Of a DNA stretch of 64,000 bases, positions 1-8,066 are shown one piece after another. The notes beneath the pieces were generated by a model. The model had not been told where the DNA came from and searched no databases. It worked only from the letters and a program-made list of their open reading frames with translations. The DNA is taken from contig JAHHIE010000002.1 of assembly GCA_019358945.1 (NCBI GenBank), positions 1 to 64,000 on the forward strand, written 5' to 3'. Each line of letters begins with the position of its first letter. The first letter of the stretch is position 1. The stretch is from Stenomitos rutilans HA7619-LM2 (lineage in GTDB: Bacteria > Cyanobacteriota > Cyanobacteriia > Leptolyngbyales > Leptolyngbyaceae). Made by a program: the position numbers and the translations under genes.

Positions 1-507
<507 letters not shown>

Positions 508-570
508 TCAAGCAGCGATTGAGACGCGATTACACGCTCCAGCCATCACCGTAAGCTTCAATCTTTGGTC

Positions 571-600
571 TGACAAGAAAAACTTGTCATCTGACAAGTT
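571..600. promoter_or_regulatory. TGACAAG repeats at the 3' side of the CAST regulator gene
   Basis: TGACAAG occurs at 571-577 and 592-598, with the inverse CTTGTCA between them at 583-589. The same motif recurs in the divergent promoter of cas12k (942-958) and just before the tracrRNA (3051-3057). Shared sites around the regulator, effector and guide RNA suggest an operator; that function is inferred. Confidence 0.35.
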
Positions 601-608
601 CTGCTGAG

Positions 609-932
609 TTAGCGCCTGCGTGGCTTCTTGTGATACATCTCCCGCAATACCTGCAAATACTCTGGCTCTGTCTCGATCGTCGTCCAAATATGGTGAGCCA
701 GAGCCAGCTTCTGCTGATGCTTCTCACTAGGAAAGCGACGGTGCTCTCCCTGCGAAAACCAGTGATTAACCGTTGTCACCGAACAGTCACAGATGAACGC
801 TAGTTCTTCCCGCGACACATCCCAAAGCCGCAGAAACGCCTCAATTTCCATTAATTCATTGTGCGCCAATTGTAGATAAAGCTGTAACGCACACCAGTGT
901 GTCTGAGATGGGGTTCGAGGAGCAAGAGCCAT
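609..932 (-). CDS. Helix-turn-helix regulator divergent from cas12k
   Basis: A 107-residue protein, taking ATG at 932 (MALAPRT...) as start. A longer frame to 1055 would overlap the cas12k promoter and begins with unlikely sequence. The middle reads as a helix-turn-helix (REELAFICDCSVTTVNHW), followed by a basic stretch and a helical tail. Its place, upstream of and divergent from cas12k, is where V-K CASTs carry a regulator; the characterised one, CvkR, is MerR-type, and I do not see a MerR signature here. Probable role: repression of cas12k and itself through the CTTGTC-N5-GACAAG site in the shared intergenic region. Confidence 0.6.
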   Translation of the reverse strand: MALAPRTPSQTHWCALQLYLQLAHNELMEIEAFLRLWDVSREELAFICDCSVTTVNHWFSQGEHRRFPSEKHQQKLALAHHIWTTIETEPEYLQVLREMYHKKPRRR

Positions 933-941
933 GCCAGTGAG

Positions 942-958
942 CTTGTCGTAGTGACAAG
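942..958. promoter_or_regulatory. Inverted repeat operator candidate between regulator and cas12k
   Basis: Perfect 6-bp arms CTTGTC (942-947) and GACAAG (953-958) with a 5-bp spacer lie 10 bp upstream of the regulator start and about 100 bp upstream of cas12k. The arms equal the TGACAAG motif found at 571-598 and 3051-3057. Placement suggests autoregulation. Confidence 0.4.
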
Positions 959-1057
959 ACTTGGAGTATGATGCCTCATAGAATAGCAGTACGCTTGAAC
1001 TGTTGTTGGATCGCTTAAAACTTCTCAGTAGCTTGATCCACTGGATCGTTGTCAACC

Positions 1058-3024
1058 ATGAGCATTATTACGATTCACTGTCGCCTTGTCGCCTCTGAGC
1101 CTATCCGCCGCAATCTCTGGCATCTCATGACTGAGCGCAATACACCCCTGGTCAACGAACTGCTGAAGCGAGTCAGTCAGCATCCCAAGTTTGAAATCTG
1201 GCAACGCAAAGGTACCCTTCCAAACAGCGCTGTTAGAGAACTCTGTGACGAACCGCTTAAAAAGGTTTATTTAGGGCAGCCTGGCGCTTCTATGCCTCTG
1301 CCATTCTCATGGTGACGTACACTTACGAGTCTTGGTTAACGCTCCAGCAAAACCGTCGCCGCCGTCTGAATGGTAAACAGCGCTGGCTGGACGTGGTGAA
1401 GAGTGATGCTGAATTAATTAAACTCAGTGGTTCCACGCTTGAAGCCATTCAACACCGAGCGCAGGATGTGCTGAGCCAACTCAATGCAGAACCTGCGATC
1501 CAACTAGAGTCCAACACGGAGGAGCGCTGTACAACAGAAGGGCAGGCTAACGCTTCCAGGTCTGTGAGTCTGATGACTCGTCTGTTTGAAGTCTACGAGA
1601 CTACAGACGACATTCTAAGCCGTTGCGCGATCGCTCACCTGCTCAAGAACGGCTGCGAAATTTCTGAAACTGAAGAAGACTCGGAGAAATTTGCCCACCG
1701 TATTCGTCGTAAACAAAAAGAAATAGAACAGCTTGCAGAGCAGATTAACGCTTGCCTGCTCAAAGGAAGAGATTTGACCGGGGAAGAGCTTCTGGAGACG
1801 CTGGCGATCGCGACGCAGCAGATTTCTGAGAGCGTCGCCCAAACGCGCGATTGGCAAGCCAAACTACTCACCCAACCTGCATCCATACCCTATCCCATTC
1901 TCTACGGCAGTGCCACCGATATACTCTGGGGTCGGACGACAAACGGTAGAATTGTCGTCAGCTTCAATGGCATTAATAAATGCCTTAAAGCGGCTGATCC
2001 TGATATCAAAGATTGGTTCAAGACTAACAAAGAATATCCATTCCGGTTGTACTGCAACCAACGACAACTGCCCTTCTTTCAGCGTTTTCTAAACGATTGG
2101 CAAGCCTATCGAGCTAACGAAGACACCTACCCAGCAGGCTTACTCACCCTCAGTTCAGCCATACTGGCTTGGAGAGAGGGCGAGGGCAACGGTGCACCCT
2201 GGAATGTTAACCATCTCGCTCTTTACTGCACCTTCGATACTCGCTTGATGACCGCAGAAGGAACCTTGCAAGTTCAGCAAGAGAAACTAGCTAAAGCTAC
2301 CAGGAATCAGACTCTTGAAACCCCTGAACACGAGTTGGCAGAAGACCGGAGAAAGTTTCAGCAGCGCAATGCCTCCACTCTCAGTCGCCTGACTAATTTG
2401 CCCTATCGCCGCAGTCAGAAACCTTACCAAGGCAATCCTGAAATTTTGGTTGGACTTAGTATTGGGCTGGCGAATCTGATCAAAGCCGCCGTTGTCAGCG
2501 GCAGAACGGGAGAGGTGCTGACCTACCGCACATCGCCCACCCTGCTAGGCGATCGCCACTACCTGCTCAACCGTCAGCGCCAACAGCAGCAGCAAAATGC
2601 TCTACAACGGCATAAAAATCAGAAGCGAGGTGTGGCGCACCAACCTTCAGAATCAGAATTAGGTCAGTACGTTGACCGCTTGCAAGCAAAGGCGATTATC
2701 CAACTCGTTCAAGCCTATCAAGCAGGCAGCATTGTTGTTCCAAACCTGACGCATCTTCGAGAATTGCTTGACAGTGAGATTATAGCGAGAGCTGAACAGA
2801 AGTGTCCGGGTTCAGTTGCGGCTCAGAAACAATACGTCAAAAAGTACCGTGAAACGATCCATCAACAGTCTTACAACAGACGCATTGAAGCGGTCCGTTG
2901 CAAAGCTCAGCAATTTGGTATCACGGTAGAGACAGGCTTTCAACCGTTCCAAGGCACCCCTCAAGAACAGGCAAAAGAAGTGGCGATCACCGCATACCAT
3001 AAACGGACGATCGCCACAGAATAA
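1058..3024 (+). pseudogene. cas12k: Cas12k CAST effector, split by a -1 frameshift near 1285
   Basis: RNA-guided target-recognition subunit of the V-K CAST, naturally nuclease-dead. The first part starts at ATG 1058 (MSIITIHCRL) and stops at 1315. Homology continues in another frame from about 1285 to 3024. Joining ...GQPG (frame ending 1285) to RFYASAILMV (from 1285) restores alignment to ShCas12k, which as I recall reads GQPSRLYMSAI there, and gives ~655 residues against 639. C-terminal landmarks agree: SELGQYVDRLQAKAI, AEQKCPG, and a RuvC-I segment VGLSIGL lacking the catalytic Asp, as expected. A T_AAA_AAG heptamer at 1258-1264 lies just before the break, so programmed slippage cannot be excluded. 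Decay or a sequencing error is simpler. Confidence 0.9.
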
Positions 3025-3064
3025 TTTCACTCTTTAGTACAGTTGAACCTTGACAAGTTAATAT

Positions 3065-3415
3065 ACATACTAAAGCGCCGCAGTTTAAGCTTCCTAAGCC
3101 GCTGAACTGTGAAAAATGTGGGTCAGTTTGGTCGTCGTGAGACGACTGTGCTTTCCGGCCCTGGTAGCTGTCCGCTTACTGACTGCCATCCTGGTGCAGA
3201 TTTCATTTTGGGCTTTGTGTGGGGATGGAAAGCTGCATTAGTCGGGTCTGTTCTTCAAATGTAGCGCAGGTGCGCGCCCAGCAGAAGTAAGTTAAGCCTT
3301 CACTATGTGAGGGTACAGGAGCATCATCGCTTCAATTTGTTGATGGTGATGATGTGACTGAAGTGGCGGCTACTGAATCGCCTCCGCTCGAGGAGGAGTC
3401 CTCCATATTTTTGGC
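3065..3415 (+). ncRNA. CAST tracrRNA
   Basis: Immediately downstream of cas12k is a non-coding stretch with the conserved blocks of V-K tracrRNAs in order: GCGCCGCAGTT near the 5' end (~3075), GGTCAGTTTG followed by a hairpin with arms GTCGTC/GACGAC, CCCTGGTAGCTG (~3160), GGTGCGCGCCCAGCA (~3269), GGCTACTGAATCGCC (~3368), and a C-rich/G-rich hairpin CCTCCGCTCGAGGAGG. It would pair with the CRISPR repeat to load Cas12k. Compared with ShCAST it appears ~100 nt longer, with extra sequence between the CCCTGGTAGCTG and GGTGCGC blocks and before the final block. Both ends are approximate. Confidence 0.85.
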
Positions 3416-3600
3416 AGACCGAAGCAAGGGCAAAAACCCTGGAAGTTTTGCCAAAACCCTAAAACCTCTTCCTAGCAATAATTTCATTGATTTGAAAATT
3501 GCCAGCATGAGTTCTCAAGAAAGTTGAAAGAGTACTTTTTAGACAGGTTTGCCAAAAGCTAGCCTGGAGAGCTTGCAGGAGAAGGATTTTAGCGCTGGGA

Positions 3601-3744
3601 GTCGCAATCGCCCCCAGCAATGGGTGGGCTGAAAGTAGTCCTGCTGTTTGCCGCGTTGGAGTAGCCATCGCCGGTCGCAATCGCCCTCGCAATGGGCGGG
3701 CTGAAAGAACTAGTCTGTAAGTGAAAGCTTTGGAGGGCTGAAAG
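3601..3744 (+). CRISPR. Minimal CAST CRISPR array: two repeats plus a degenerate terminal repeat
   Basis: Repeat 1 (3601-3635) and repeat 2 (3674-3707) share GTCGCAATCGCCC, CAATGGG and GGGCTGAAAG. They differ in the loop, where CCAGCAATGGGTGG stands against TCGCAATGGGCGG, so the hairpin is kept by paired changes. The 38-nt spacer between them is a normal targeting spacer. A third, shortened repeat keeps only GAGGGCTGAAAG (3733-3744) after a 25-nt gap. That is how V-K CASTs encode the atypical homing guide. The repeat ends in GCTGAAAG, close to the GTTGAAAG end of the ShCAST repeat. Confidence 0.85.
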
Positions 3745-3762
3745 GAGCGCTGCGATCTCACC
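3745..3762 (+). other. Homing spacer matching tRNA-Ala
   Basis: The 18 bases GAGCGCTGCGATCTCACC follow the degenerate repeat and match the tRNA-Ala gene at 3988 down to 3971 with one mismatch (T against G at position 14). On the target strand the match is preceded by GGTA, giving a GTN PAM as used by Cas12k. The element's end at 3923 lies 65 bp downstream of the PAM. This is the delayed-homing guide described for type V-K CASTs, and it explains why the transposon sits here. Confidence 0.9.
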
Positions 3763-3802
3763 ATTAAGCTCAGTTCGCTAAATCTGACGATTTCAGCGAG
3801 AA

Positions 3803-3923
3803 CGACTTTAATTTGCGAAACGTTAGTAAATTCTCATTTAACGACACTAATGTGCGAATGCAGCAAAAACACCCTAAAACGACACTAGTATGCGAAACGC
3901 GACATTTAATGTGCGAACGTACA
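3803..3923. repeat. CAST right end with four TnsB-binding-type repeats
   Basis: Four ~20-bp direct repeats of the form CGACANTAATGTGCGAA(A/C)CG lie at 3803-3822, 3842-3861, 3880-3899 and 3900-3919. The last two abut each other, and the last runs into the terminal GTACA (to 3923). Terminal TGTACG and an array of ~20-bp sites are typical of Tn7-like CAST ends bound by TnsB. Confidence 0.85.
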
Positions 3924-3936
3924 ACAACTTTGAGCA

Positions 3937-4009
3937 TGGAGAGTAGGGGAGTCGAACCCCTTACCTCTGCGGTGCGATCGCAGCGCTCTACCAACTGAGC
4001 TAACTCCCC
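3937..4009 (-). tRNA. tRNA-Ala(CGC), target of the CAST
   Basis: A 73-nt cloverleaf can be folded by eye: acceptor GGGGAGT/ACTCTCC, D-arm GCTC-AGTTGGTA-GAGC, anticodon stem CTGCG/CGCAG with loop ATCGCAC (anticodon CGC), 5-nt variable loop, and T-arm AGGGG-TTCGACT-CCCCT. Base pair 3:70 is G:U, the alanine identity element. CCA is not encoded. The gene is intact because the CAST inserted 13 bp beyond its 3' end. Confidence 0.95.
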
Positions 4010-4052
4010 AAGTACGACTAAATTCGCCACGCTATCTTAGCATTTCCCCATC

Positions 4053-4769
4053 CTACCTTGCTTTTGGGGCGGTCATCTGAGCGTAGACTTGCTGCACGCG
4101 ATCGAGTTCTAAATCAGAAAGATAGTCTACCACCCAGTTTGCACGGCGTTGAAGCATGTGAAACGGATAGGTATTGGCAACGCCAACTACGGGAATTTTG
4201 GCTCGTTTGGCAGCTTCAATGCCGATAAAGGTGTCTTCTATCGCCAGACATTCTAACGGTCTGAGGTGCAGATCGGGATGCAGTTGATTGAGGCGATCGA
4301 TCGCTAGCAGATAACCATTTGGCTCCGGCTTGCTGGGAATGCGCTGATCACCAGCAATAATGACCGGAAAATACTCGCTGAGGTTTACCCGCTTTAGCAC
4401 TGAATCAATTTCGACGTGCAGCGCACCGCTCACGATCGCCAGTTTGAGCTTGGCGGCGCGTAGCTTAAACATTAAGTCCTGCAACCCTGGATAAATTGGC
4501 AGCGTTTCGAGCTGCACAATTTGATCCTGGTAGAACCTTGCTTTACGGCCAATCAGCTTGTTGAGATAGTCCTCCGTCACAATGCGACCGCGATGGGTGA
4601 GTAGATCGGTTAGACAGGCTCGATCGCTTCGTCCCAGACAAAACTGACGAAATTCTCCTGGCTTCGGTCGCAGGTTCTCTTCCAGCAGGAGTTGATTAAT
4701 CAGTTTTTCGTGGAGTGGCTCGTCGTTAATGATGATGCCGTTGAAGTCAAACAGAACCGCTTTGAGCAT
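4053..4769 (-). CDS. HAD-superfamily hydrolase, beta-phosphoglucomutase-like
   Basis: A 238-residue protein from ATG 4769 (MLKAVLFDFNG). An in-frame extension to 4841 lacks family-like sequence. HAD motifs are present in order: DFNG (residues 8-11), IVSGA, the lysine in SKPEPNG, and the acidic pair in AIEDTFIGIEAA. A helical cap follows motif I, as in the beta-PGM/CbbY subfamily. The usual second Asp of DxD is Asn here (D-F-N), which would weaken general acid catalysis unless the family tolerates it. Cyanobacterial relatives with FDFNG exist to my recollection. Substrate unknown. Chromosomal gene just outside the CAST target. Confidence 0.8.
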   Translation of the reverse strand: MLKAVLFDFNGIIINDEPLHEKLINQLLLEENLRPKPGEFRQFCLGRSDRACLTDLLTHRGRIVTEDYLNKLIGRKARFYQDQIVQLETLPIYPGLQDLMFKLRAAKLKLAIVSGALHVEIDSVLKRVNLSEYFPVIIAGDQRIPSKPEPNGYLLAIDRLNQLHPDLHLRPLECLAIEDTFIGIEAAKRAKIPVVGVANTYPFHMLQRRANWVVDYLSDLELDRVQQVYAQMTAPKAR

Positions 4770-4870
4770 TGAATCGCCAGTAAGGAGTAAGGGGTGAGGA
4801 ACCTGAGGTGACATAGTGCTAGAAAACCTATTCTCTAACAACTAGCAACCAAAAACGAACAACTCACGAC

Positions 4871-5743
4871 TTAGCTCATTGCCCATAGTCGATCGCCCAT
4901 TTCAACGTTCGTCGCTCCGGCTGTGAACTCAACTGACTGATACGGTAATGGTTTAATGCCGCGCGTAATCTGGTGCAGCCACCACAGGTCTTGCGTTTGC
5001 ACAGCCTCAAAGCGAGCGGCTCCCATCCACGCATCCACACTGCCACCTGCATAAGCTTGAATGTAAGGCTCTTCAAAAATCTGTGTGAGCCATTCGGTTT
5101 GGCGCAGCATCTTTTGATTGCCGTCCAGAATGGCGATCTCGCCGCCGACAGTCAGTAAGCGGTAGCTTTCCTGCAAAATTGCTTGCGAGGCGGTAGGGGG
5201 CGTTTCGTGGAAGAGGAGCGACGCGGTGATCAGATCGAAAGATGCATCGGGCAAGCCCGTATGTTCGGCATTGCCATGCCGCCATTGAATCTCCAGTTCT
5301 GCCTGGGTTGCTTTATGTTCAGCAACCACAAGCATCTGGGGCGATAGGTCTAACCCAATGACGTCTGCTTGGGGGAAGGCACGTTTGAGCAACAGCGTTG
5401 TGGAGCCTGTACCGCAACCAAGATCTAAAATGCGGCGCGGTTTGACTTGAATGGCATCGACAAAGCTCTGGCGCACCACTGCTTCACCTGGAGGCAGAGC
5501 ATATTGGGTGATGGGGTCATAAGAAACCGCCGCACTGACATTCAAATAGCCACCTTCAATGCCGTGAAAGTTTTGGCTGCTGTAGTAGGTGGGGTAGACC
5601 AGGGTTGGATCGCTGAGCCGGGTGCTGGCGGCCTGCCAATCGATGCTCTCATAAAACCGCCTTAGCGCTTCTTGATCGATGAGAAAGGTCTTGACAACGG
5701 GTGCCAAGAAGCGCTCGAAAATTGTGTCTTTGCGGACTGCCAT
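4871..5743 (-). CDS. Class I SAM-dependent methyltransferase
   Basis: A 290-residue protein with the SAM-binding glycine loop ILDLGCGTGSTT near residue 105, an acidic end of strand 2 (VIGLDLSPQML) and a post-motif FDLITASLLFHE region (Methyltransf_25/UbiE-like fold). The ~100-residue N-terminal helical region is of the kind seen in cyanobacterial small-molecule methyltransferases. Substrate unknown. Same strand as the HAD gene, but 100 bp apart with no obvious coupling. Confidence 0.8.
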   Translation of the reverse strand: MAVRKDTIFERFLAPVVKTFLIDQEALRRFYESIDWQAASTRLSDPTLVYPTYYSSQNFHGIEGGYLNVSAAVSYDPITQYALPPGEAVVRQSFVDAIQVKPRRILDLGCGTGSTTLLLKRAFPQADVIGLDLSPQMLVVAEHKATQAELEIQWRHGNAEHTGLPDASFDLITASLLFHETPPTASQAILQESYRLLTVGGEIAILDGNQKMLRQTEWLTQIFEEPYIQAYAGGSVDAWMGAARFEAVQTQDLWWLHQITRGIKPLPYQSVEFTAGATNVEMGDRLWAMS

Positions 5744-5954
5744 AACGCGGTTTGGGTTTGCTTGTTAAGTTGATCAACAGAGACGAAAGCATTGCTTACC
5801 TAAAGTGTAAGGAGAATTGAGGGTTAATGCCATTTGGAGGATGTTTGGCAAGCTTTTTCTGGGTTAAAAGAACTCAAGCTCAAAACGTGTCTTGTTGATC
5901 TGACGTGTACCAGTCTTCAATCCAATTTAAGGCCCTCTTTTGATTAGGAAAGCC

Positions 5955-7409
5955 ATGATGTTGCGCTTAAAGTGGCGATCGCGCCTTCGGCCACTAGTGC
6001 CAGTGCTGCTGGCGTCGGTGATCAGCGTTGTTGTATTGATGCTGCATCCGGGGATGGCAGCTGAGACGGCCCGCAGTGCCGATCGCTTTGTCGATAGTCT
6101 CTGTGTGGGTACGCACTGGAGCTATGGTGATACGCCTTACGGTCAACGTTATGGAGAAGTCAAACAGAAGCTCATCGCGTCGGGTATTCGGAACGTGCGG
6201 GATGGCTTTTACCAGAACCGTCCGCAAGATTTAGGCAAGAGCGGCATTCGTATGACAGTTGTGGCGGATCTGCCTGACCATTCTAGTAGTGATGAACAAG
6301 CTGTACGGGCGATCGTGAACCAGATCAAAGCGGCTAATGCGGCGGGAGCGAAGATCGATGCGGTTGAAGGCCCCAACGAGCCAGATCTGTTCTGGATACC
6401 GTCTCGGTTTGACAAAAAGTACAAGGGGCAGAGCTTTCCCAATGGCGCGATCGCGTTTCAGAAAGACCTTTACACCACCATTAAGCGCGATCCTGCGACA
6501 GCAAGACTGAAAGTCATCGGTCTATCACTGGGTACGACCTACGATCCTGGTGGCGGCAACCCCAACCCTTTGCCCAAAGGTAGCTTGGCGAACGCTGTCG
6601 ATTGGGGAAACTTTCATCCCTATCCCGGCGGCAATCCGTTTAGCTTCCCGTTTGACTACAACACCACGTCAAAATACTACTGGAATAGCAACTTTCCCTC
6701 AGTCAACATCGACGAATTTCCCTACAACTTTGACACCTACAGTCCGCCGTTTCAGCCCAAGCCGATGGCAAGTACGGAAACAGGCTACTCAACATTCAAT
6801 CAAGGCGTTTCTGAGAAGGTGCACGCGAAGTACATGCCGCGCCTGTTTCTCGAATTCTTTCGCAAGAACGTCCAGCGTACCTGTTCCTATGAATTTGTGG
6901 ATGAGTTTGTTGATCCACAAAAAATAAAGCGTGAGGCAAATTTTGGGCTATTGCGACGTGACCTGACCCCCAAACCTGCCTACACGGCTGTCAAAAATTT
7001 GATAGGTCTACTGCGTGATCCAGGAGCCGATTTTACGCCAGGTGGACTGGCTTACTCGCTGAGCGTCAGTCCAGTGTCAAACTACCGGGAACCGCTTTCT
7101 GGGCGGATGGCAAATTACGATCGCACTCAATATGTCCATCACCTACTCTTGCAAAAGCGCGATCGCACCTTTTATCTGGCACTGTGGCACGAGGTCTCCA
7201 GCTACGATACCAGCGCTCAACCGCCCCGCGAAATCCAGCCGCCTGCCATGCCCGTCACGCTTAAACTGGGTCAGCCCATTCGTACCGTGGCGATCTATGC
7301 GTTTGGAGAAGACGGTCGCCTAACGACGACTCCCGCGCGCCTGACCAACAATCAGCTTTCGCTCAACGTGCCTGATCGTGTGATCATTGTCAAACTTGCG
7401 CCCGCTTAA
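5955..7409 (+). CDS. Secreted glycoside hydrolase-like protein (clan GH-A fold)
   Basis: 484 residues from ATG 5955; a TTG at 5940 is an alternative start. The N-terminus is a Sec signal: basic MMLRLKWRSRLR, then a hydrophobic stretch and an AxA-like site in GMAAETA. The mature part begins FVDSLCVGTHWSYGDTPYG. It contains GPNEPDLF, where NEP is the acid/base motif of clan GH-A (GH5/39-like), and STETGYST, a candidate nucleophile Glu ~135 residues later. The closing ~90 residues look like a beta-sandwich. Likely a periplasmic or extracellular polysaccharide-acting enzyme; substrate not deducible. Confidence 0.65.
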   Translation: MMLRLKWRSRLRPLVPVLLASVISVVVLMLHPGMAAETARSADRFVDSLCVGTHWSYGDTPYGQRYGEVKQKLIASGIRNVRDGFYQNRPQDLGKSGIRMTVVADLPDHSSSDEQAVRAIVNQIKAANAAGAKIDAVEGPNEPDLFWIPSRFDKKYKGQSFPNGAIAFQKDLYTTIKRDPATARLKVIGLSLGTTYDPGGGNPNPLPKGSLANAVDWGNFHPYPGGNPFSFPFDYNTTSKYYWNSNFPSVNIDEFPYNFDTYSPPFQPKPMASTETGYSTFNQGVSEKVHAKYMPRLFLEFFRKNVQRTCSYEFVDEFVDPQKIKREANFGLLRRDLTPKPAYTAVKNLIGLLRDPGADFTPGGLAYSLSVSPVSNYREPLSGRMANYDRTQYVHHLLLQKRDRTFYLALWHEVSSYDTSAQPPREIQPPAMPVTLKLGQPIRTVAIYAFGEDGRLTTTPARLTNNQLSLNVPDRVIIVKLAPA

Positions 7410-7417
7410 TCACTTTT

Positions 7418-8050
7418 ATGCCATCAAGCAACGTCTCCTCTACACACTTTCTAGCGCTACAGCAGCGGGTGATGCTTATCCATCAGCGGTTGTGTGTCAC
7501 GTATGGCTGCCCGATCGCCTACTTCCACAACCTCGATCCGCTCAGCGAACTGGTGTCATCCCTACTGTCTCACCGCACCCGTAATGCCGATTCGGGGCGT
7601 GCGTTTAAGGCACTTCGTCATCGGTATGCTGATTGGGCAGCCATGCGCAATGCGCCTGTGGAGGAGGTCGAGCAGACGATCGCCGCCTGTACCTGGGCAG
7701 AACAAAAAGCGCCCCGCATTCAGCAGGTGTTGAAGCTCATTGGCGAACAACGTGGCAACCTCTCCCTCGATTTTTTGGCAGATGTCCCAGTTCCTGAAGC
7801 GCGAGCCTGGTTAGAATCGCTGCCTGGAGTCGGTCCTAAAACCAGCGCGGCTGTGTTGTCATTCAGCCAACTGCGGCGACGTGCCTTACCTGTAGACAGC
7901 CACCATCACCGCGTTGCAATCCGTTTAGGGTTGCTGCCAACCACAACGGCTGTTGGCCCTGCTCATGCGTTGCTAGAAGCTCAGTTGCCAGCAGAATGGA
8001 ACGCTCAAGACGTATATGATAACCATGAAGTGATAATATTTCGATTATAG
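7418..8050 (+). pseudogene. nth: Endonuclease III family DNA glycosylase, interrupted at its 3' end
   Basis: A helix-hairpin-helix base-excision repair glycosylase/AP lyase. The HhH motif LPGVGPKTSAAVL carries the catalytic lysine, and PVDSHHHRVAIRLGL supplies the catalytic Asp. The protein runs normally to VYDNHEV, then changes to IIFRL and stops at 8050. Family members would continue with ~30 residues that usually hold the 4Fe-4S cysteines or an equivalent. The recombinase gene starts 17 bp on, so the big element integrated into nth and removed its tail. Excision would restore it. The 210-residue product may still fold but lacks the C-terminal part. Confidence 0.8.
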
Positions 8051-8062
8051 ACATATTATTAC
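8030..8062. other. Left attachment junction of the integrated element
   Basis: The nth reading frame breaks near 8030. The junction carries an imperfect inverted repeat, GTGATAATAT (8030-8039) and ATATTATTAC (8053-8062), one mismatch, around 13 AT-rich bases and directly before the recombinase start. Serine integrase sites are short imperfect palindromes of this kind. Exact crossover unknown without the right end. Confidence 0.5.
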
Positions 8063-8066
8063 CAGC

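Noticed and set aside
1309-1311. ATG at 1309 as the start of a shorter Cas12k-like protein
   Set aside because: Homology to Cas12k extends upstream in the same frame to ~1285 and continues in the other frame; the ATG is internal.
3050-3075. TTGACA at 3050 as the -35 box of a tracrRNA promoter
   Set aside because: No -10 hexamer at 16-18 bp; the same bases fit the TGACAAG motif better. Left open.
3515-3531. AGAAAGTTGAAAG as an extra CRISPR repeat
   Set aside because: Only the last ~9 bases resemble a repeat end; no hairpin part and no second copy at the expected distance.
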